A DNA stretch of 64,000 nt from Citrobacter sp. FP75 (GTDB lineage: Bacteria > Pseudomonadota > Gammaproteobacteria > Enterobacterales > Enterobacteriaceae), in contig NZ_JAFDOE010000002.1 in NCBI RefSeq assembly GCF_018342065.1, forward strand, positions 248,001-312,000, written 5' to 3'. Of this stretch, positions 1 through 10,108 are shown in pieces. Under the pieces are notes generated by a model. That model did no database searches. It was not told where the DNA came from and worked only from the letters and a program-made list of their open reading frames with translations. The stretch's first letter is position 1. Each line of letters starts with the position of its first letter. The position numbers and the translations under genes are program-made.

Positions 1-100
1 TGCCCTGCTTTTTCAGCTTAACCCGCGCGTCGATGAGATCGACGATGTCGGTTCTTGCAAGCAGATCGTTGATAAATACGCGTGGGATTCTTCCGGCCAT
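1..100 (-). CDS. dnaG: DNA primase, N-terminal fragment (cut by window edge)
   Basis: The reverse strand from the ATG at 98-100 reads [20 protein letters not shown] and continues to the window edge, which is the conserved start of bacterial DNA primase just before its CHC2 zinc-finger domain. Only about 33 codons are present. The enzyme makes RNA primers at the replication fork. It lies downstream of rpsU on the same strand, as in the classical rpsU-dnaG-rpoD macromolecular synthesis operon, so rpoD should follow outside the window. The identification rests on the N-terminal sequence and on synteny. Confidence 0.95.
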   Translation of the reverse strand, partial: MAGRIPRVFINDLLARTDIVDLIDARVKLKKQG

Positions 101-188
101 ATGCCCCGTTATTTCTAACGACTTATAAACGAAAACAAGCCGCGCATTCCTTCCGGAAGCACGGCCTTACAACTACAACTCAGTCTGA

Positions 189-210
189 ATTGAGAGCTTT
201 GGCTCTCAAT
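189..210 (-). terminator. rpsU-dnaG intercistronic hairpin
   Basis: A perfect inverted repeat has 9-bp arms (ATTGAGAGC at 189-197 and GCTCTCAAT at 202-210) and a 4-nt loop. It lies three bases past the rpsU stop codon. There is no clear U tract on the reverse strand, which fits the leaky terminator known in this operon in E. coli, where it lowers dnaG expression relative to rpsU. Confidence 0.75.
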
Positions 211-213
211 AGA

Positions 214-468
<255 letters not shown>

Positions 469-664
469 CTACGCCAGCTTATTTCAAAATGGTGCGGAAT
501 TTTACTGCAATTGCTGCTGCTTTGTAAAGCACCGACGCGTTTTTGAAAGGGACTTTTATAAGGAAGGGGAGTATACACGAGGCTTCTTCCTTGGGCGAAC
601 AAAGTTTTACATCAACCCGCATTCGACCTACACTGCGCGGTATTAGAGCGAGGTAAAACAAGTT

Positions 665-1678
665 ATGCGTGTACTGGGTATTGAAACATCCTGCGATGAA
701 ACCGGCATCGCCATTTACGACGATGAAAAAGGTCTTTTAGCCAACCAATTGTATAGTCAGGTGAAATTACACGCTGACTACGGTGGAGTTGTGCCTGAAC
801 TGGCTTCGCGCGATCACGTGCGTAAAACCGTTCCGCTGATCCAGGCGGCACTGATTGAAGCTGGATTAACGGCAAAAGATATTGATGCGGTGGCCTATAC
901 CGCAGGTCCGGGTCTGGTTGGGGCGCTGCTGGTGGGAGCAACAGTGGGTCGCTCTCTGGCATTCGCTTGGGATGTTCCGGCCATTCCTGTACACCATATG
1001 GAAGGCCATTTGCTGGCACCGATGCTGGAAGATAATCCACCGGAATACCCGTTTGTGGCGCTGCTGGTCTCCGGCGGGCATACGCAGCTGATTAGCGTCA
1101 CCGGTATTGGCCAGTATGAACTGCTGGGCGAATCGATTGATGATGCCGCCGGTGAAGCGTTCGATAAAACGGCCAAACTGCTGGGGCTGGATTATCCAGG
1201 GGGGCCGATGTTGTCTAAGCTGGCGTCTCAGGGGGTAGAAAAGCGTTTTGTCTTCCCACGCCCGATGACCGATCGTCCTGGGCTGGATTTTAGCTTCTCT
1301 GGTCTGAAAACGTTTGCCGCGAATACCATTCGTAATAACGAAAACGACGATCAGACCCGTGCGGATATCGCTCGTGCGTTTGAAGATGCGGTGGTTGATA
1401 CGCTGATGATCAAGTGCAAACGCGCGCTGGATCAAACCGGTTTTAAGCGTCTGGTGATGGCGGGGGGCGTAAGCGCCAACCGTACCCTGCGGGCGAAGCT
1501 GGCGGAGATGATGCAAAAACGCCGTGGCGAAGTGTTCTATGCGCGCCCGGAATTTTGTACCGACAACGGGGCGATGATCGCCTATGCCGGAATGGTACGT
1601 TTTAAAGCCGGTGCTACGGCAGATCTTGGCGTTACCGTGCGTCCGCGCTGGCCGCTGGCGGAGCTACCTGCGGCGTGA
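665..1678 (+). CDS. tsaD: tRNA N6-adenosine threonylcarbamoyltransferase TsaD
   Basis: The 337-residue protein has the ASKHA-fold signature [14 protein letters not shown] at its start, the metal-binding HHMEGH motif near residue 110 and the [11 protein letters not shown] segment near residue 270. TsaD transfers the threonylcarbamoyl group from threonylcarbamoyl-AMP to A37 of ANN-decoding tRNAs, working with TsaB and TsaE in the cytoplasm. The length matches the family. It is transcribed divergently from rpsU and convergently with ttdT. All key motifs are intact. Confidence 0.97.
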   Translation: MRVLGIETSCDETGIAIYDDEKGLLANQLYSQVKLHADYGGVVPELASRDHVRKTVPLIQAALIEAGLTAKDIDAVAYTAGPGLVGALLVGATVGRSLAFAWDVPAIPVHHMEGHLLAPMLEDNPPEYPFVALLVSGGHTQLISVTGIGQYELLGESIDDAAGEAFDKTAKLLGLDYPGGPMLSKLASQGVEKRFVFPRPMTDRPGLDFSFSGLKTFAANTIRNNENDDQTRADIARAFEDAVVDTLMIKCKRALDQTGFKRLVMAGGVSANRTLRAKLAEMMQKRRGEVFYARPEFCTDNGAMIAYAGMVRFKAGATADLGVTVRPRWPLAELPAA

Positions 1679-1686
1679 TGGAAAAA

Positions 1687-1707
1687 GGGGCGACGATAAG
1701 CCGCCCC
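1687..1707. terminator. Hairpin between convergent tsaD and ttdT
   Basis: GGGGCG at 1687-1692 pairs with CGCCCC at 1702-1707. The hairpin sits between the two convergent stop codons and has an A-rich flank at 1682-1686, which would be a short U run for ttdT-direction transcripts. It probably terminates the ttd operon and may act both ways. Confidence 0.6.
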
Positions 1708-1715
1708 GGCAGGGT

Positions 1716-3179
1716 TTACAGTAAAACCAGAGGCATCCACACCAGACCGGTAACTACCAGCAGGACGAGGAATATCAGGCCGAAGATTGCGCCCAGTCGC
1801 CAGTAATCGACCGTCGGCAAGTAGCCGCTGCCGTAGTAGATCGGACTCGGTCCGGTAGCGTATGGGGTGAGAATACTGCCCAGACCAATGGCTGCGCCGA
1901 CCATCAGACAGAATACCGGTAGCGGGATCTCCGGCATTGCCAGCGCGGCGGCAATCATCATCGGTGCCAGTGCAGAGGTATAGGCTGTGGCGCTGGCAAA
2001 GAAATAGCGCAAGAGATAGAACACCACGATCAACGCCACCATCACCATAATCGGCGAGTAACCGCTTAGCCCGTTTGCCAGCAGTTTGCCGAACCATGAG
2101 ATAAAGCCGGTATTGTTCAGCCCGGTGGCAAGGGTAATCAGCGAAGCCAGCCAGAAAAAGACGTTCCATGCCGCTTTATTGCTGACGATGTCATCCCAGC
2201 AGATGATGCGCAGTACCAGCATCAGCGCCACTACGCTGTAACCCACCATCGCAGCATCGATATAGTCACCGCCAAAGATCCACAGCACCAGCGCGCCGAC
2301 CATCAGTACCAGCATCTTTTTCTCGCGGGCGCAAAGTGGCCCCATCGCCTTCAGCTCGGATTCCGCCCAGCGCGGGACCTGATCGCCGGATTTCAGTACC
2401 GGCGGGTACAACACATAAGCCAGCCAGGGCACGATCAACACCAGCAAAATACTCAGCGGCAGCATACCCAGGAACCAGTCGCCCCAGCTCAATGCGGTGT
2501 GAGAAGCACCTTTCATCAAGCCGATCAGCAGCAGATTTGGCGCCATCGCCGTTAAGAAAATGGCGCTGGTGACGCAGTCGGCGACGATCCCCATCCACAT
2601 AATATAAGAGCCAATGGAACGGGCGCTGGGATCATTGGGCTGTGAGTTATACAGCGGCGGTAGGTTGCGGATAATCGGGTAGATAATGCCTGCGCCGCGC
2701 GCGGAGTTGGACGGCGTAACGGGGGCGAGGATCAGCTCGGAGAACATCACCGCATAGCCGAGAAACAGCGTGCGATGCCCCATCTTTTTCACCAGCCACA
2801 GCGCGATACGCCGACCCAGACCCGTCTTCTCATAGCCGGTGCCAAACATAAAGGCGGCGAAAATCAGCCAGATAACCGAGTTAGAAAAACCCGACACCGC
2901 CCACGATAGCGATTTGGCGGTAAATTTAAACCCGTCCTGTGCGAGTTGCTCCGGGCTGAACAGCAACCACGGCGACAGCACGGCAATGATCGAAATGCCA
3001 ATCATCGCTATCACCGCGCCGGGTACAGGTTCCAAAATAAGCCCTACAATCACGCCGGTAAAGACAGCAAAATAGAGCCAGGTGTGGCTCTCAAGACCGT
3101 CAGGAACGGGCAAAACAGCAATAATGGCGATGACCACCAGCGGAGTCAGGTATCGCCACCAACCAGCTAAAAGTGCCAT
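1716..3179 (-). CDS. ttdT: L-tartrate/succinate antiporter
   Basis: The 487-residue, very hydrophobic protein belongs to the CitT/DASS family. It has many predicted membrane segments, a conserved APVTPSNSARGAG stretch near residue 155 and the late LTPYATGPSPIYYGSGY signature. It exchanges external L-tartrate for internal succinate during anaerobic tartrate fermentation. It is the last gene of the reverse-strand run ttdA-ttdB-ttdT, about 50 bp after ttdB. The start ATG has AGGGA seven bases upstream. The tartrate assignment comes from the adjoining dehydratase genes as much as from the protein. Confidence 0.95.
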   Translation of the reverse strand: MALLAGWWRYLTPLVVIAIIAVLPVPDGLESHTWLYFAVFTGVIVGLILEPVPGAVIAMIGISIIAVLSPWLLFSPEQLAQDGFKFTAKSLSWAVSGFSNSVIWLIFAAFMFGTGYEKTGLGRRIALWLVKKMGHRTLFLGYAVMFSELILAPVTPSNSARGAGIIYPIIRNLPPLYNSQPNDPSARSIGSYIMWMGIVADCVTSAIFLTAMAPNLLLIGLMKGASHTALSWGDWFLGMLPLSILLVLIVPWLAYVLYPPVLKSGDQVPRWAESELKAMGPLCAREKKMLVLMVGALVLWIFGGDYIDAAMVGYSVVALMLVLRIICWDDIVSNKAAWNVFFWLASLITLATGLNNTGFISWFGKLLANGLSGYSPIMVMVALIVVFYLLRYFFASATAYTSALAPMMIAAALAMPEIPLPVFCLMVGAAIGLGSILTPYATGPSPIYYGSGYLPTVDYWRLGAIFGLIFLVLLVVTGLVWMPLVLL

Positions 3180-3227
3180 TGTTGTATCCCTGCGAAAGGA
3201 GGAGAGGGTTGCGCCTCTCCGGGAGAG

Positions 3228-3833
3228 TTATTTGATGTAGTGCACGTGCTCGCAGATTTCGTCGACAATAGGGTCACGACGTTGAGCGAACAGCTTTTTG
3301 TTTTCGGCGATTAGGTTGTTGCCGTGGGTATCGATGGAAACAATCAACGGGCCGAACTCTTTAACCCGACACACCCACAGGGATTCCGGCATGCCCAGCT
3401 CCGTCCAGTGCACTTCTTCAATTTCTTCAACCTGGGTTGCCGCCACAACTGCGCAGCCAGCCGGGAAGATCACGTGCAGTGCTTTAAACTGCTTGCAGCC
3501 TTCTTCGGTCAGCGGTCCCATGCCGCCCTTGCCGACCACCAGCTTGACGCCAGTCTGCTGGATAAACTCTTTCTCAAAGGCTTCCATACGCATGCTGGTG
3601 GTTGGGCCGACGGAGACCATTTCCCATTTTTCAACGTTTTTACGCACGATCGGTCCGGCGTGGAAAATGGCTTTACCGTTCAGATCGTAAGGGATCGGGC
3701 GCTTTAGTTCGATCAAGCGGCGGTGGCACACGTCGCGACAGGTCACCAACGTACCGGTCAGATAAATGACATCGCCGACGTGAATGTCTTCCAGATCTTC
3801 GGCTTTGATCGGGGTTGTCAGGATCTTTTTCAT
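3228..3833 (-). CDS. ttdB: L(+)-tartrate dehydratase subunit beta
   Basis: The 201-residue protein matches the fumarase C-terminal (swivel) domain family and begins [20 protein letters not shown]. With TtdA it forms the iron-sulfur L-tartrate dehydratase, which converts L(+)-tartrate to oxaloacetate. Its ATG overlaps the TGA of ttdA by four bases (ATGA), so the two subunits are probably translationally coupled. The length matches the E. coli protein. Confidence 0.96.
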   Translation of the reverse strand: MKKILTTPIKAEDLEDIHVGDVIYLTGTLVTCRDVCHRRLIELKRPIPYDLNGKAIFHAGPIVRKNVEKWEMVSVGPTTSMRMEAFEKEFIQQTGVKLVVGKGGMGPLTEEGCKQFKALHVIFPAGCAVVAATQVEEIEEVHWTELGMPESLWVCRVKEFGPLIVSIDTHGNNLIAENKKLFAQRRDPIVDEICEHVHYIK

Positions 3834-4741
3834 AACGCGCTCCGGGTGTGAGACAGATTTTCGAAGGAGAGATCGGCATGAACCAACAGCGTGCCGCGAC
3901 GGTGAGCCCAGCAGCCGGTAGAAACGGCAACGCCGATAGTTGACGGGTGGCGTGCGGCGGATTCGATATGCACGCCCATCACGGAACTGTTGCCTGTCAG
4001 CCCTTGTGGGCCAATGCCCAGGCGATTAAGACCCTCTTCCAGGCGCAGCTCCAGCTCGGCGGCTTTGGGATTGGGATGGCGTGAGCCAATCGGGCGCAGC
4101 ACGGCTTTGCGTGACAGTACGGCTGCGGTTTCAACGGACGTCGCGATCCCTACGCCCACCAGCACCGGTGGGCAGGCGTTGACTGCCAGCGTTGAGATGT
4201 TCTCAAAAACAAACTTCACCACGCCTTCGTAGCCTTCAGAAGGCATTAATACCTTGGAACGCCCCGGTAGCGTGCAGCCGCCGCCTGCCATGTAGACTTC
4301 GATCTCTGCGTCATCGCCGTCAGGGATGATGTCCCAGGTGACCCACGGCACGCCGGTGCCGGTATTTTTGCCGGTGTTCACTTCGTCAAAAATCTCTACC
4401 GCGTTATGGCGTAGCGGTGCTTTCACGGTGGCGTCTTCAACGGCCTGTTTCAAAATGCTTTGCAGTTCACCCAGCAGCGGAAAACGCGAACCGACCTTCA
4501 CAAAGAACATGATTTCACCGGTGTCCTGGCACGCCGGGCGATTCAGGTCGATCGCCTTTTGCATGTTGTCAAACATGGTGTGGTAGATAATTTTACCCAT
4601 CGGCGAAGTCTCGCCTTCGCGTAGTTGTTTTAATTTATCCACGACGTCGTCGGGCATACGGGTAGAAATCATGGCGGTAAAGTCTGCGACAATGTTAGTC
4701 AGCGTATTTATCGCATTTTGGTTATTTTTATTGCTCATCAT
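3830..4741 (-). CDS. ttdA: L(+)-tartrate dehydratase subunit alpha (Fe-S)
   Basis: The 303-residue protein has the fumarase N-terminal fold and cysteines expected to hold the 4Fe-4S cluster: the RPACQDTGE segment near residue 70, [11 protein letters not shown] near 190 and [11 protein letters not shown] near 280. It dehydrates L-tartrate together with TtdB. It is the first gene of the ttdA-ttdB-ttdT operon and is divergent from the LysR regulator ttdR. An alternative start one codon later is possible. The operon is expected to be anaerobically expressed and tartrate-induced. Confidence 0.97.
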   Translation of the reverse strand: MMSNKNNQNAINTLTNIVADFTAMISTRMPDDVVDKLKQLREGETSPMGKIIYHTMFDNMQKAIDLNRPACQDTGEIMFFVKVGSRFPLLGELQSILKQAVEDATVKAPLRHNAVEIFDEVNTGKNTGTGVPWVTWDIIPDGDDAEIEVYMAGGGCTLPGRSKVLMPSEGYEGVVKFVFENISTLAVNACPPVLVGVGIATSVETAAVLSRKAVLRPIGSRHPNPKAAELELRLEEGLNRLGIGPQGLTGNSSVMGVHIESAARHPSTIGVAVSTGCWAHRRGTLLVHADLSFENLSHTRSAL

Positions 4742-4792
4742 GTCAACTCCAGTTCTTTTATTTGTCTGGAAATAAATTCTCCGCTACAAACT

Positions 4793-4809
4793 ACCACTAA
4801 AAATGTGGT
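4793..4809. promoter_or_regulatory. Candidate TtdR operator palindrome
   Basis: ACCAC at 4793-4797 and GTGGT at 4805-4809 form an inverted repeat around an AT-rich spacer, flanked by partly symmetric AACT and TT. It lies about 50 bp upstream of ttdA in the ttdA-ttdR divergent region, where LysR-type regulators usually bind. Assignment to TtdR is inferred only from position and symmetry. Confidence 0.3.
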
Positions 4810-4951
4810 TTTATATTTTTTAGCGCTGTGAATAACTAATTAACAGTTCGTGAATGATGCCCGCTTAAGGCAATAAAAATTGCGCAAAGGCAGGGTTTAC
4901 TTTGTTCCGGGGAATTACACTGCGGTTAACACCTTCACGGATATCCTGAAC

Positions 4952-5884
4952 ATGCTGAATACCTATCCCCTGGCGAAAGACCTGCAGGTCCTGGTTGAAA
5001 TTGTTCATAGCGGCAGCTTTAGCGCGGCAGCGGCGACCCTTGGGCAGACGCCCGCGTTTGTGACAAAACGCATTCAGATCCTTGAGTCTACGCTGGGGGC
5101 TACGCTGCTCAACCGCTCCGCGCGCGGCATGGCGTTAACGGAAAGCGGTCAGCGGTGCTATGAACATGCGCAGGAGATCCTCGCCCGTTATCAGCATCTG
5201 GTGGATGACGTCACGCAGATCAAAACGCGCCCGGAAGGGATGATCCGTATTGGCTGTAGTTTTGGATTTGGTCGCAGTTATATTGCCCCGGCAATTACCG
5301 AATTAATGCACCGCTATCCTGAATTACAGGTGCATTTTGAACTGTACGACCGACAAATTGATTTAGCCCAGGATAATATCGACCTGGATATTCGTATTAA
5401 CGATGATATCCCCGATTATTATATTGCGCATTTGTTAACGAAAAATAAAAGAATATTGTGTGCAGCACCGGCATATTTACAAAAATACGGCGGACCAAAA
5501 ACGCTACAGGAATTAAGTCGCCATGATTGTCTGGTAACCAAAGAACGCGATATGACTCACGGGGTGTGGGAACTTGATAATGGCCAGGAGAAAAAAACGG
5601 TCAAAGTGGCGGGACACCTTTCTTCCAACAGCGGTGAGATTGTGTTGCATTGGGCGTTACAGGGAAAAGGGATCATGCTGCGTTCTGAGTGGGACGTGCA
5701 GCCGTTTCTGCTCAGCGGTGAACTGGTTCGCGTATTGCCGCAGTATGCGCAGAGCGCCAATATTTGGGCGGTGTACCAGGAACCGTTGTATCGCAGCGTC
5801 AAACTGCGGGTGTGCGTGGAGTTTCTGGCAACGTGGTGCCAGCAGCGGTTGGGCAAGCCGGCTGATGGGTATCAAATCCTTTAA
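4952..5884 (+). CDS. ttdR: LysR-family regulator of tartrate fermentation
   Basis: The start is placed at the ATG giving [20 protein letters not shown], 310 residues, which matches the known TtdR N-terminus; the in-frame extension upstream has no support and the ribosome-binding site is weak. Residues about 8-65 form the LysR helix-turn-helix ([20 protein letters not shown]), and the rest is a LysR substrate-binding domain. TtdR activates the tartrate operon, which is divergent from it across 210 bp. Effector residues were not examined. Confidence 0.94.
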   Translation: MLNTYPLAKDLQVLVEIVHSGSFSAAAATLGQTPAFVTKRIQILESTLGATLLNRSARGMALTESGQRCYEHAQEILARYQHLVDDVTQIKTRPEGMIRIGCSFGFGRSYIAPAITELMHRYPELQVHFELYDRQIDLAQDNIDLDIRINDDIPDYYIAHLLTKNKRILCAAPAYLQKYGGPKTLQELSRHDCLVTKERDMTHGVWELDNGQEKKTVKVAGHLSSNSGEIVLHWALQGKGIMLRSEWDVQPFLLSGELVRVLPQYAQSANIWAVYQEPLYRSVKLRVCVEFLATWCQQRLGKPADGYQIL

Positions 5885-5891
5885 GCTATGG

Positions 5892-5924
5892 GCCGGATAA
5901 GACGCATTAACGTCGCCATCCGGC
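5892..5924. repeat. REP-type palindrome
   Basis: GCCGGAT at 5892-5898 and ATCCGGC at 5918-5924 form the arms of a typical enterobacterial repetitive extragenic palindrome. It lies between the convergent genes ttdR and plsY, where such elements stabilise or end transcripts. Similar elements occur at 31242, 39366, 53429 and 58930. Confidence 0.85.
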
Positions 5925-5931
5925 AATATCA

Positions 5932-6549
5932 TCACTCAGGATCTTTTTCGCGCTTTTTCTTCAGCTTGGTCCAGATCTTCGTCTCCTGGCGACGCCACAG
6001 ACGCTGGATGTTGTCATGATGGCGCAGCAAAATTAAGCACGACAGCATGGAAACCGGGAAGGTGAACTGCGGTTTGAACCACCAGACATAGAACGGGGCT
6101 ATCAGGGCGCTGACGATGGCGCCTAACGATGAATAACCGCTCAGTAAGACGGTCAGCAGCCAGGTGCCAGCCATTACGCCGGTTAAATCCCAGCCAATCG
6201 GCGCAATGGCGCCAAAGGCGGTGGCGACGCCTTTCCCACCTTTAAAGCCGAAGAACACCGGCCAGATGTGTCCCAGGCAGGCGGCAATAGCAATTAACCC
6301 CAACCAGAAAGGGCTGACGCCTAGCGCGTAGGCACCCCACACGGGTAACATACCCTTCAGGACATCAAAAATCAGCACGGCTACGGCGGCTCCCTTGCCA
6401 CCGATTCGCAATACGTTTGTCGCGCCCGGATTTCCAGAACCGCTGTCACGCGGGTCAGGTAATCCAGCGAGGCGGCATACCAGAATGGCACTGGAAATTG
6501 AGCCGCAGAGGTACGCGAAGATAATCATTCCAGGCGCGATTGCACTCAT
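5932..6549 (-). CDS. plsY: Acyl-phosphate:glycerol-3-phosphate acyltransferase PlsY
   Basis: The 205-residue inner-membrane protein starts [20 protein letters not shown] and carries the PlsY motifs [11 protein letters not shown] (about residue 37) and [14 protein letters not shown] (about 105). It transfers acyl groups from acyl-phosphate to sn-glycerol 3-phosphate, the first step of phospholipid synthesis. An upstream in-frame start (19 residues longer) is rejected because the chosen start gives the family N-terminus and length. It is divergent from folB. The C-terminus is lysine-rich. Confidence 0.95.
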   Translation of the reverse strand: MSAIAPGMIIFAYLCGSISSAILVCRLAGLPDPRDSGSGNPGATNVLRIGGKGAAVAVLIFDVLKGMLPVWGAYALGVSPFWLGLIAIAACLGHIWPVFFGFKGGKGVATAFGAIAPIGWDLTGVMAGTWLLTVLLSGYSSLGAIVSALIAPFYVWWFKPQFTFPVSMLSCLILLRHHDNIQRLWRRQETKIWTKLKKKREKDPE

Positions 6550-6655
6550 AAGCTGTTCCGTTTTGAAAATGTCGTGTAAAACGCTACTTCTGTGGATAAT
6601 ACGCATATTTCGCCGGAAGTGGTATCCGGGTTAGCCAAAAAGCAGGCAGGTCGTG

Positions 6656-7024
6656 ATGGATATTGTATTTATAGAGCAACTTTCGGTAATCACCACTATC
6701 GGTGTTTACGACTGGGAACAAACGATCGAACAAAAACTGGTGTTCGATATCGAAATGGCGTGGGATAACCGCAAGTCAGCCAAAAGCGACGATGTTGCTG
6801 ATTGTCTGAGCTATGCTGATATCGCACAAACGGTTGTCAGCCATGTGGAAGGCGGGCGTTTTGCGCTGGTTGAACGCGTAGCGGAAGAGGTGGCAGATCT
6901 TCTGCTGAGCCGCTTTAATTCCCCGTGGGTACGCATCAAACTCAGCAAACCAGGGGCGGTGGCGCGGGCAGCAAACGTCGGCGTTATCATTGAGCGTGGC
7001 AATAATCTGAAAGAAAATAATTAA
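6656..7024 (+). CDS. folB: Dihydroneopterin aldolase
   Basis: The 122-residue protein starts MDIVFIEQLSVITTIGVYDW. It converts 7,8-dihydroneopterin to 6-hydroxymethyl-dihydropterin and glycolaldehyde in folate synthesis. The conserved KLSKPGAVARAANVGV segment and the tunnel-fold length are intact. A GTG lies directly before the ATG; the ATG is chosen because it gives the known N-terminus. It is divergent from plsY and is followed by uppP on the same strand after 85 bp. Confidence 0.95.
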   Translation: MDIVFIEQLSVITTIGVYDWEQTIEQKLVFDIEMAWDNRKSAKSDDVADCLSYADIAQTVVSHVEGGRFALVERVAEEVADLLLSRFNSPWVRIKLSKPGAVARAANVGVIIERGNNLKENN

Positions 7025-7109
7025 ATTAATAATATCTAAACCAAACGGGTATAAAAGAGTCCTAACGTTGGCTCTGTTTTGCCGTGGTTTTCTATCTAGG
7101 GGTTAATTG

Positions 7110-7928
7110 ATGAGTGATATGCACTCGCTGCTGGTGGCGGCAATTTTGGGTGTGGTCGAGGGATTGACGGAATTTCTACCCGTTTCCAGTACTGGCCATA
7201 TGATTATTGTTGGTCACCTGCTGGGATTTGAAGGCGATACCGCAAAAACATTTGAAGTCGTGATCCAACTCGGATCTATTCTGGCGGTCGTGGTGATGTT
7301 CTGGCGACGCTTGTTTGGTCTGATTGGCATTCACTTTGGTAAAGCCCCGCATGAAGGCACCGGGAAGGGACGGCTGACGCTGGGGCATATCCTGTTAGGG
7401 ATGATCCCGGCGGTGGTGCTGGGATTGATATTTCACGACACCATCAAATCACTGTTTAACCCGATCAACGTGATGTATGCGCTGGTGGTGGGGGGCGTGC
7501 TGCTGATTGCCGCAGAATGCCTGAAGCCTAAAGAGCCGCGCGCGCCGGGTCTGGACGATATGACTTATCGTCAGGCGTTTATGATTGGTTGCTTCCAGTG
7601 TCTGGCGCTGTGGCCGGGATTTTCCCGCTCCGGGGCGACCATTTCAGGCGGTATGCTAATGGGTGTGAGCCGCTACGCGGCATCGGAATTCTCCTTCCTG
7701 CTGGCGGTGCCGATGATGATGGGCGCCACGGCGCTGGATCTCTACAAAAGCTGGTCGTTCCTGAGTACGTCAGATATCCCGATGTTTGCAGTAGGCTTCG
7801 TGACGGCGTTTGTGGTAGCGCTGGTGGCGATCAAAACCTTCCTGCAACTGATTAAACGTATCTCGTTCATTCCGTTTGCGATTTATCGTTTTGTAGTGGC
7901 TGCCGCCGTTTACGTGGTGTTCTTCTAA
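7110..7928 (+). CDS. uppP: Undecaprenyl-diphosphate phosphatase
   Basis: The 272-residue polytopic inner-membrane protein of the BacA family has both signature regions: [14 protein letters not shown] near residue 17 and [13 protein letters not shown] near residue 172. It recycles undecaprenyl pyrophosphate to the monophosphate carrier used for peptidoglycan and surface glycans; overexpression gives bacitracin resistance. A TTG directly before the chosen ATG could add one codon. It is convergent with cca. Confidence 0.96.
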   Translation: MSDMHSLLVAAILGVVEGLTEFLPVSSTGHMIIVGHLLGFEGDTAKTFEVVIQLGSILAVVVMFWRRLFGLIGIHFGKAPHEGTGKGRLTLGHILLGMIPAVVLGLIFHDTIKSLFNPINVMYALVVGGVLLIAAECLKPKEPRAPGLDDMTYRQAFMIGCFQCLALWPGFSRSGATISGGMLMGVSRYAASEFSFLLAVPMMMGATALDLYKSWSFLSTSDIPMFAVGFVTAFVVALVAIKTFLQLIKRISFIPFAIYRFVVAAAVYVVFF

Positions 7929-7941
7929 AAAATCACCAGAC

Positions 7942-7967
7942 GCGCTGCCTACGCTTTCGGGCAGCGC
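7942..7967. terminator. Hairpin between convergent uppP and cca
   Basis: GCGCTGCC at 7942-7949 pairs with GGCAGCGC at 7960-7967. It overlaps the last codons of cca, whose stop is at 7949-7951. A run of six A at 7927-7932 would give the reverse transcript U residues beyond the hairpin, and uppP transcripts would end just after it. It is probably bidirectional. Confidence 0.6.
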
Positions 7968-9184
7968 TGTTCCTTCCAGTTTGCCACCGCCGCAATGCGA
8001 CGCCGGGTTAACTCTTCGCGTATTTCTGGTCCTTTGAATCCCGCCTCAACGACATCTTTCGTTGGCACTGTCTGTGCAACCTGCCAGGCCTCGCGCAGCA
8101 GTCTGCCCTGCGGATAATCCGCGGCTTCAAAACCGGTTCGCCCCCGTACGTCGGCCTCGCTGGTCAGGGCAATTTGCTCCACACGCTGCGGTTTACGCCA
8201 GGCATCGATAGAATCAAAAAGCTTAACGATGGTTTTCGGCTGCAGGATCGGGAAGGTATGAATCAGATCGTGGAATTCAGCTACCAGTTTGGCTAAATCG
8301 CGGATGTCATTGGGTACGCGCAGGCGCTGGCAGAGTTGTTCTACCAGCTTGACGCCCGCAGGGCCATGACCGTGATGGCGCGGCCACAGCGATTTTGGCG
8401 TCAGTGCCTTACCTACATCGTGGCACAACGTAGCGAAACGCACGTCAACGTTCGGGCTTAACATGGCCGCCATCGAGAGTGTCATCAGCGTGTGAATGCC
8501 GGTGTCGATTTCCGGGTGCCACTGGGCCGGTGCCGGGACGCCAAACAGCGCATCTATTTCCGGGAACAGGACGCGCAGTGCGCCGCAGTCGCGCAGGACC
8601 TGAAAAAAGACCTGTGGATTACGGGTGGTTAACGCATTTTCTGTTTCTTTCCAAACCCGCTCCGGCGTCAGATGCTCCAGTTCTCCGGCGGCGGTCATCT
8701 TGCGCATTAACGCCATGGTTTCATCGGCGATGCGAAAGCTGAGGTGCGCGTAGCGGGCAGCAAAGCGCGCCACGCGCAACACGCGCAGCGGATCTTCGCT
8801 AAAAGCGGGGGATACATGGCGCAGTAGACGATTTTCCAGATCGTGACGTCCGTGATACGGGTCGAAAATCTCCCCGTCGTCATCGCGGGCCATCGCGTTG
8901 ATCGTCAGGTCGCGGCGCTGGAGATCGGCTTCCAGCGTTACGTCTGGCGCAGCGTAGCAGGTAAATCCGGTGTAGCCTGAGCCTGATTTTCGTTCGGTAC
9001 GCGCCAGCGCATACTCTTCACGCGTTTGCGGATGGAGAAAAACAGGAAAATCGCGGCCTACCTGCTGGTAGCCCGCGTCAAGCATCTGTTGCGGCGTGGC
9101 GCCGACGACAACCCAATCTTTATCTTTAACCGGTAGTCTTAATAACGCATCCCGAACAGCTCCACCGACCAGATAAATCTTCAC
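7949..9184 (-). CDS. cca: Multifunctional CCA-adding enzyme with HD phosphohydrolase domain
   Basis: The 411-residue class II tRNA nucleotidyltransferase has GGAVRD at residues 7-12, the [10 protein letters not shown] segment near 92 and an HD domain with [11 protein letters not shown] near 253. It adds or repairs the 3' CCA of tRNA; the HD domain gives phosphatase and phosphodiesterase activity in E. coli. The length is close to the E. coli enzyme. It lies downstream of ygiM on the same strand, separated by 62 bp. Confidence 0.96.
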   Translation of the reverse strand: MKIYLVGGAVRDALLRLPVKDKDWVVVGATPQQMLDAGYQQVGRDFPVFLHPQTREEYALARTERKSGSGYTGFTCYAAPDVTLEADLQRRDLTINAMARDDDGEIFDPYHGRHDLENRLLRHVSPAFSEDPLRVLRVARFAARYAHLSFRIADETMALMRKMTAAGELEHLTPERVWKETENALTTRNPQVFFQVLRDCGALRVLFPEIDALFGVPAPAQWHPEIDTGIHTLMTLSMAAMLSPNVDVRFATLCHDVGKALTPKSLWPRHHGHGPAGVKLVEQLCQRLRVPNDIRDLAKLVAEFHDLIHTFPILQPKTIVKLFDSIDAWRKPQRVEQIALTSEADVRGRTGFEAADYPQGRLLREAWQVAQTVPTKDVVEAGFKGPEIREELTRRRIAAVANWKEQRCPKA

Positions 9185-9246
9185 GCCACTTTCCTTTTGA
9201 AAAAAATCATCCCTTAATCATATGTCAGTGTGGCGGAGAAGGCGAT

Positions 9247-9867
9247 TCAGTTCATCCAGCGATCTTTTCGTTTACGGCTTGGGATCATATGCGGCAGCAC
9301 CAGGCCGAGTAGCAGACCCAGTCCCAGCACGCCGCCGCCATACATAAACCACTGCATGATGATGGTACGCTGCTTGTCATCCAGCTGCAGGTTGGCTGCG
9401 CTGACTTTCTTTTGCGCCACGATAAGCTCGTTCTTCAGCTTCTGGTTTTCTGCTTTTAACCCGTCGATCACGCTGTCGCTTTGCGCCACTTTTTGCTGCA
9501 TATCGGCGGTGCGCTGATTCCATGTGGTATCGATATTATTGAGCTTATCAGTCAGCGTTTTAACCTGGTTTTCCAGATCAGGAACGCGGGTACGCAGGCT
9601 TGGCGTACTGTTCAGCTCTTTCAGCGGGATCCAGGCAGTACGTCCGGTGCTGTCTTTCACCTGGGCGTAATTGGTGCTGGCATCGGTCTGTAACAAAATC
9701 ACTTCCTCGCCGGCGTTAACCGTACCCACGAGGCGATAATTATCTCCCGGACCGCTACGGACCCAGGTGTTCAGTTCATCAGAGACATAGCGCTTTTCTT
9801 CGGCATGGGAGACGGCAGTGGCGCTAAGTGCAAGTAAAGTTAATCCAATCAGGCGTAATTTTGGCAT
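9247..9867 (-). CDS. ygiM: SH3-domain membrane-anchored protein YgiM (TIGR04211 family)
   Basis: The 206-residue product has a signal peptide (MPKLRLIGLTLLALSATAVSHA), a bacterial SH3-like domain (about residues 26-90, with WVRSGPGDNYRLVG), a long coiled coil (about 95-165) and a C-terminal membrane helix (about 170-192) followed by a basic tail. This layout places the SH3 and coiled-coil parts in the periplasm. The molecular role is not established. It is divergent from ygiF across 241 bp. Confidence 0.93.
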   Translation of the reverse strand: MPKLRLIGLTLLALSATAVSHAEEKRYVSDELNTWVRSGPGDNYRLVGTVNAGEEVILLQTDASTNYAQVKDSTGRTAWIPLKELNSTPSLRTRVPDLENQVKTLTDKLNNIDTTWNQRTADMQQKVAQSDSVIDGLKAENQKLKNELIVAQKKVSAANLQLDDKQRTIIMQWFMYGGGVLGLGLLLGLVLPHMIPSRKRKDRWMN

Positions 9868-10108
9868 CAGGCTGTCGTTATTGTCATAGAAAGTGGAACG
9901 ATAGTAGTGGCATCAGTGTCTCTACGCAAAGCATTCGACATCAATCGGAATCATCTGTGTCCTTTTTGCCACTACTCGAAACTTTTACGCCCGTCAAATT
10001 GCTCGTTGCATGGCAATTTGGCGCAAAATACTATCTACTGACAATCAAGAACGAACTTAGTTCGCAGTCTGTTTACTCAACTGTGACATAACCCATAAGT
10101 ACAAGACC

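Noticed and set aside
4822-4845. CRP site TGTGAATAACTAATTAACAG near ttdA
   Set aside because: Only the left half fits; the right half lacks TCACA at the required spacing.
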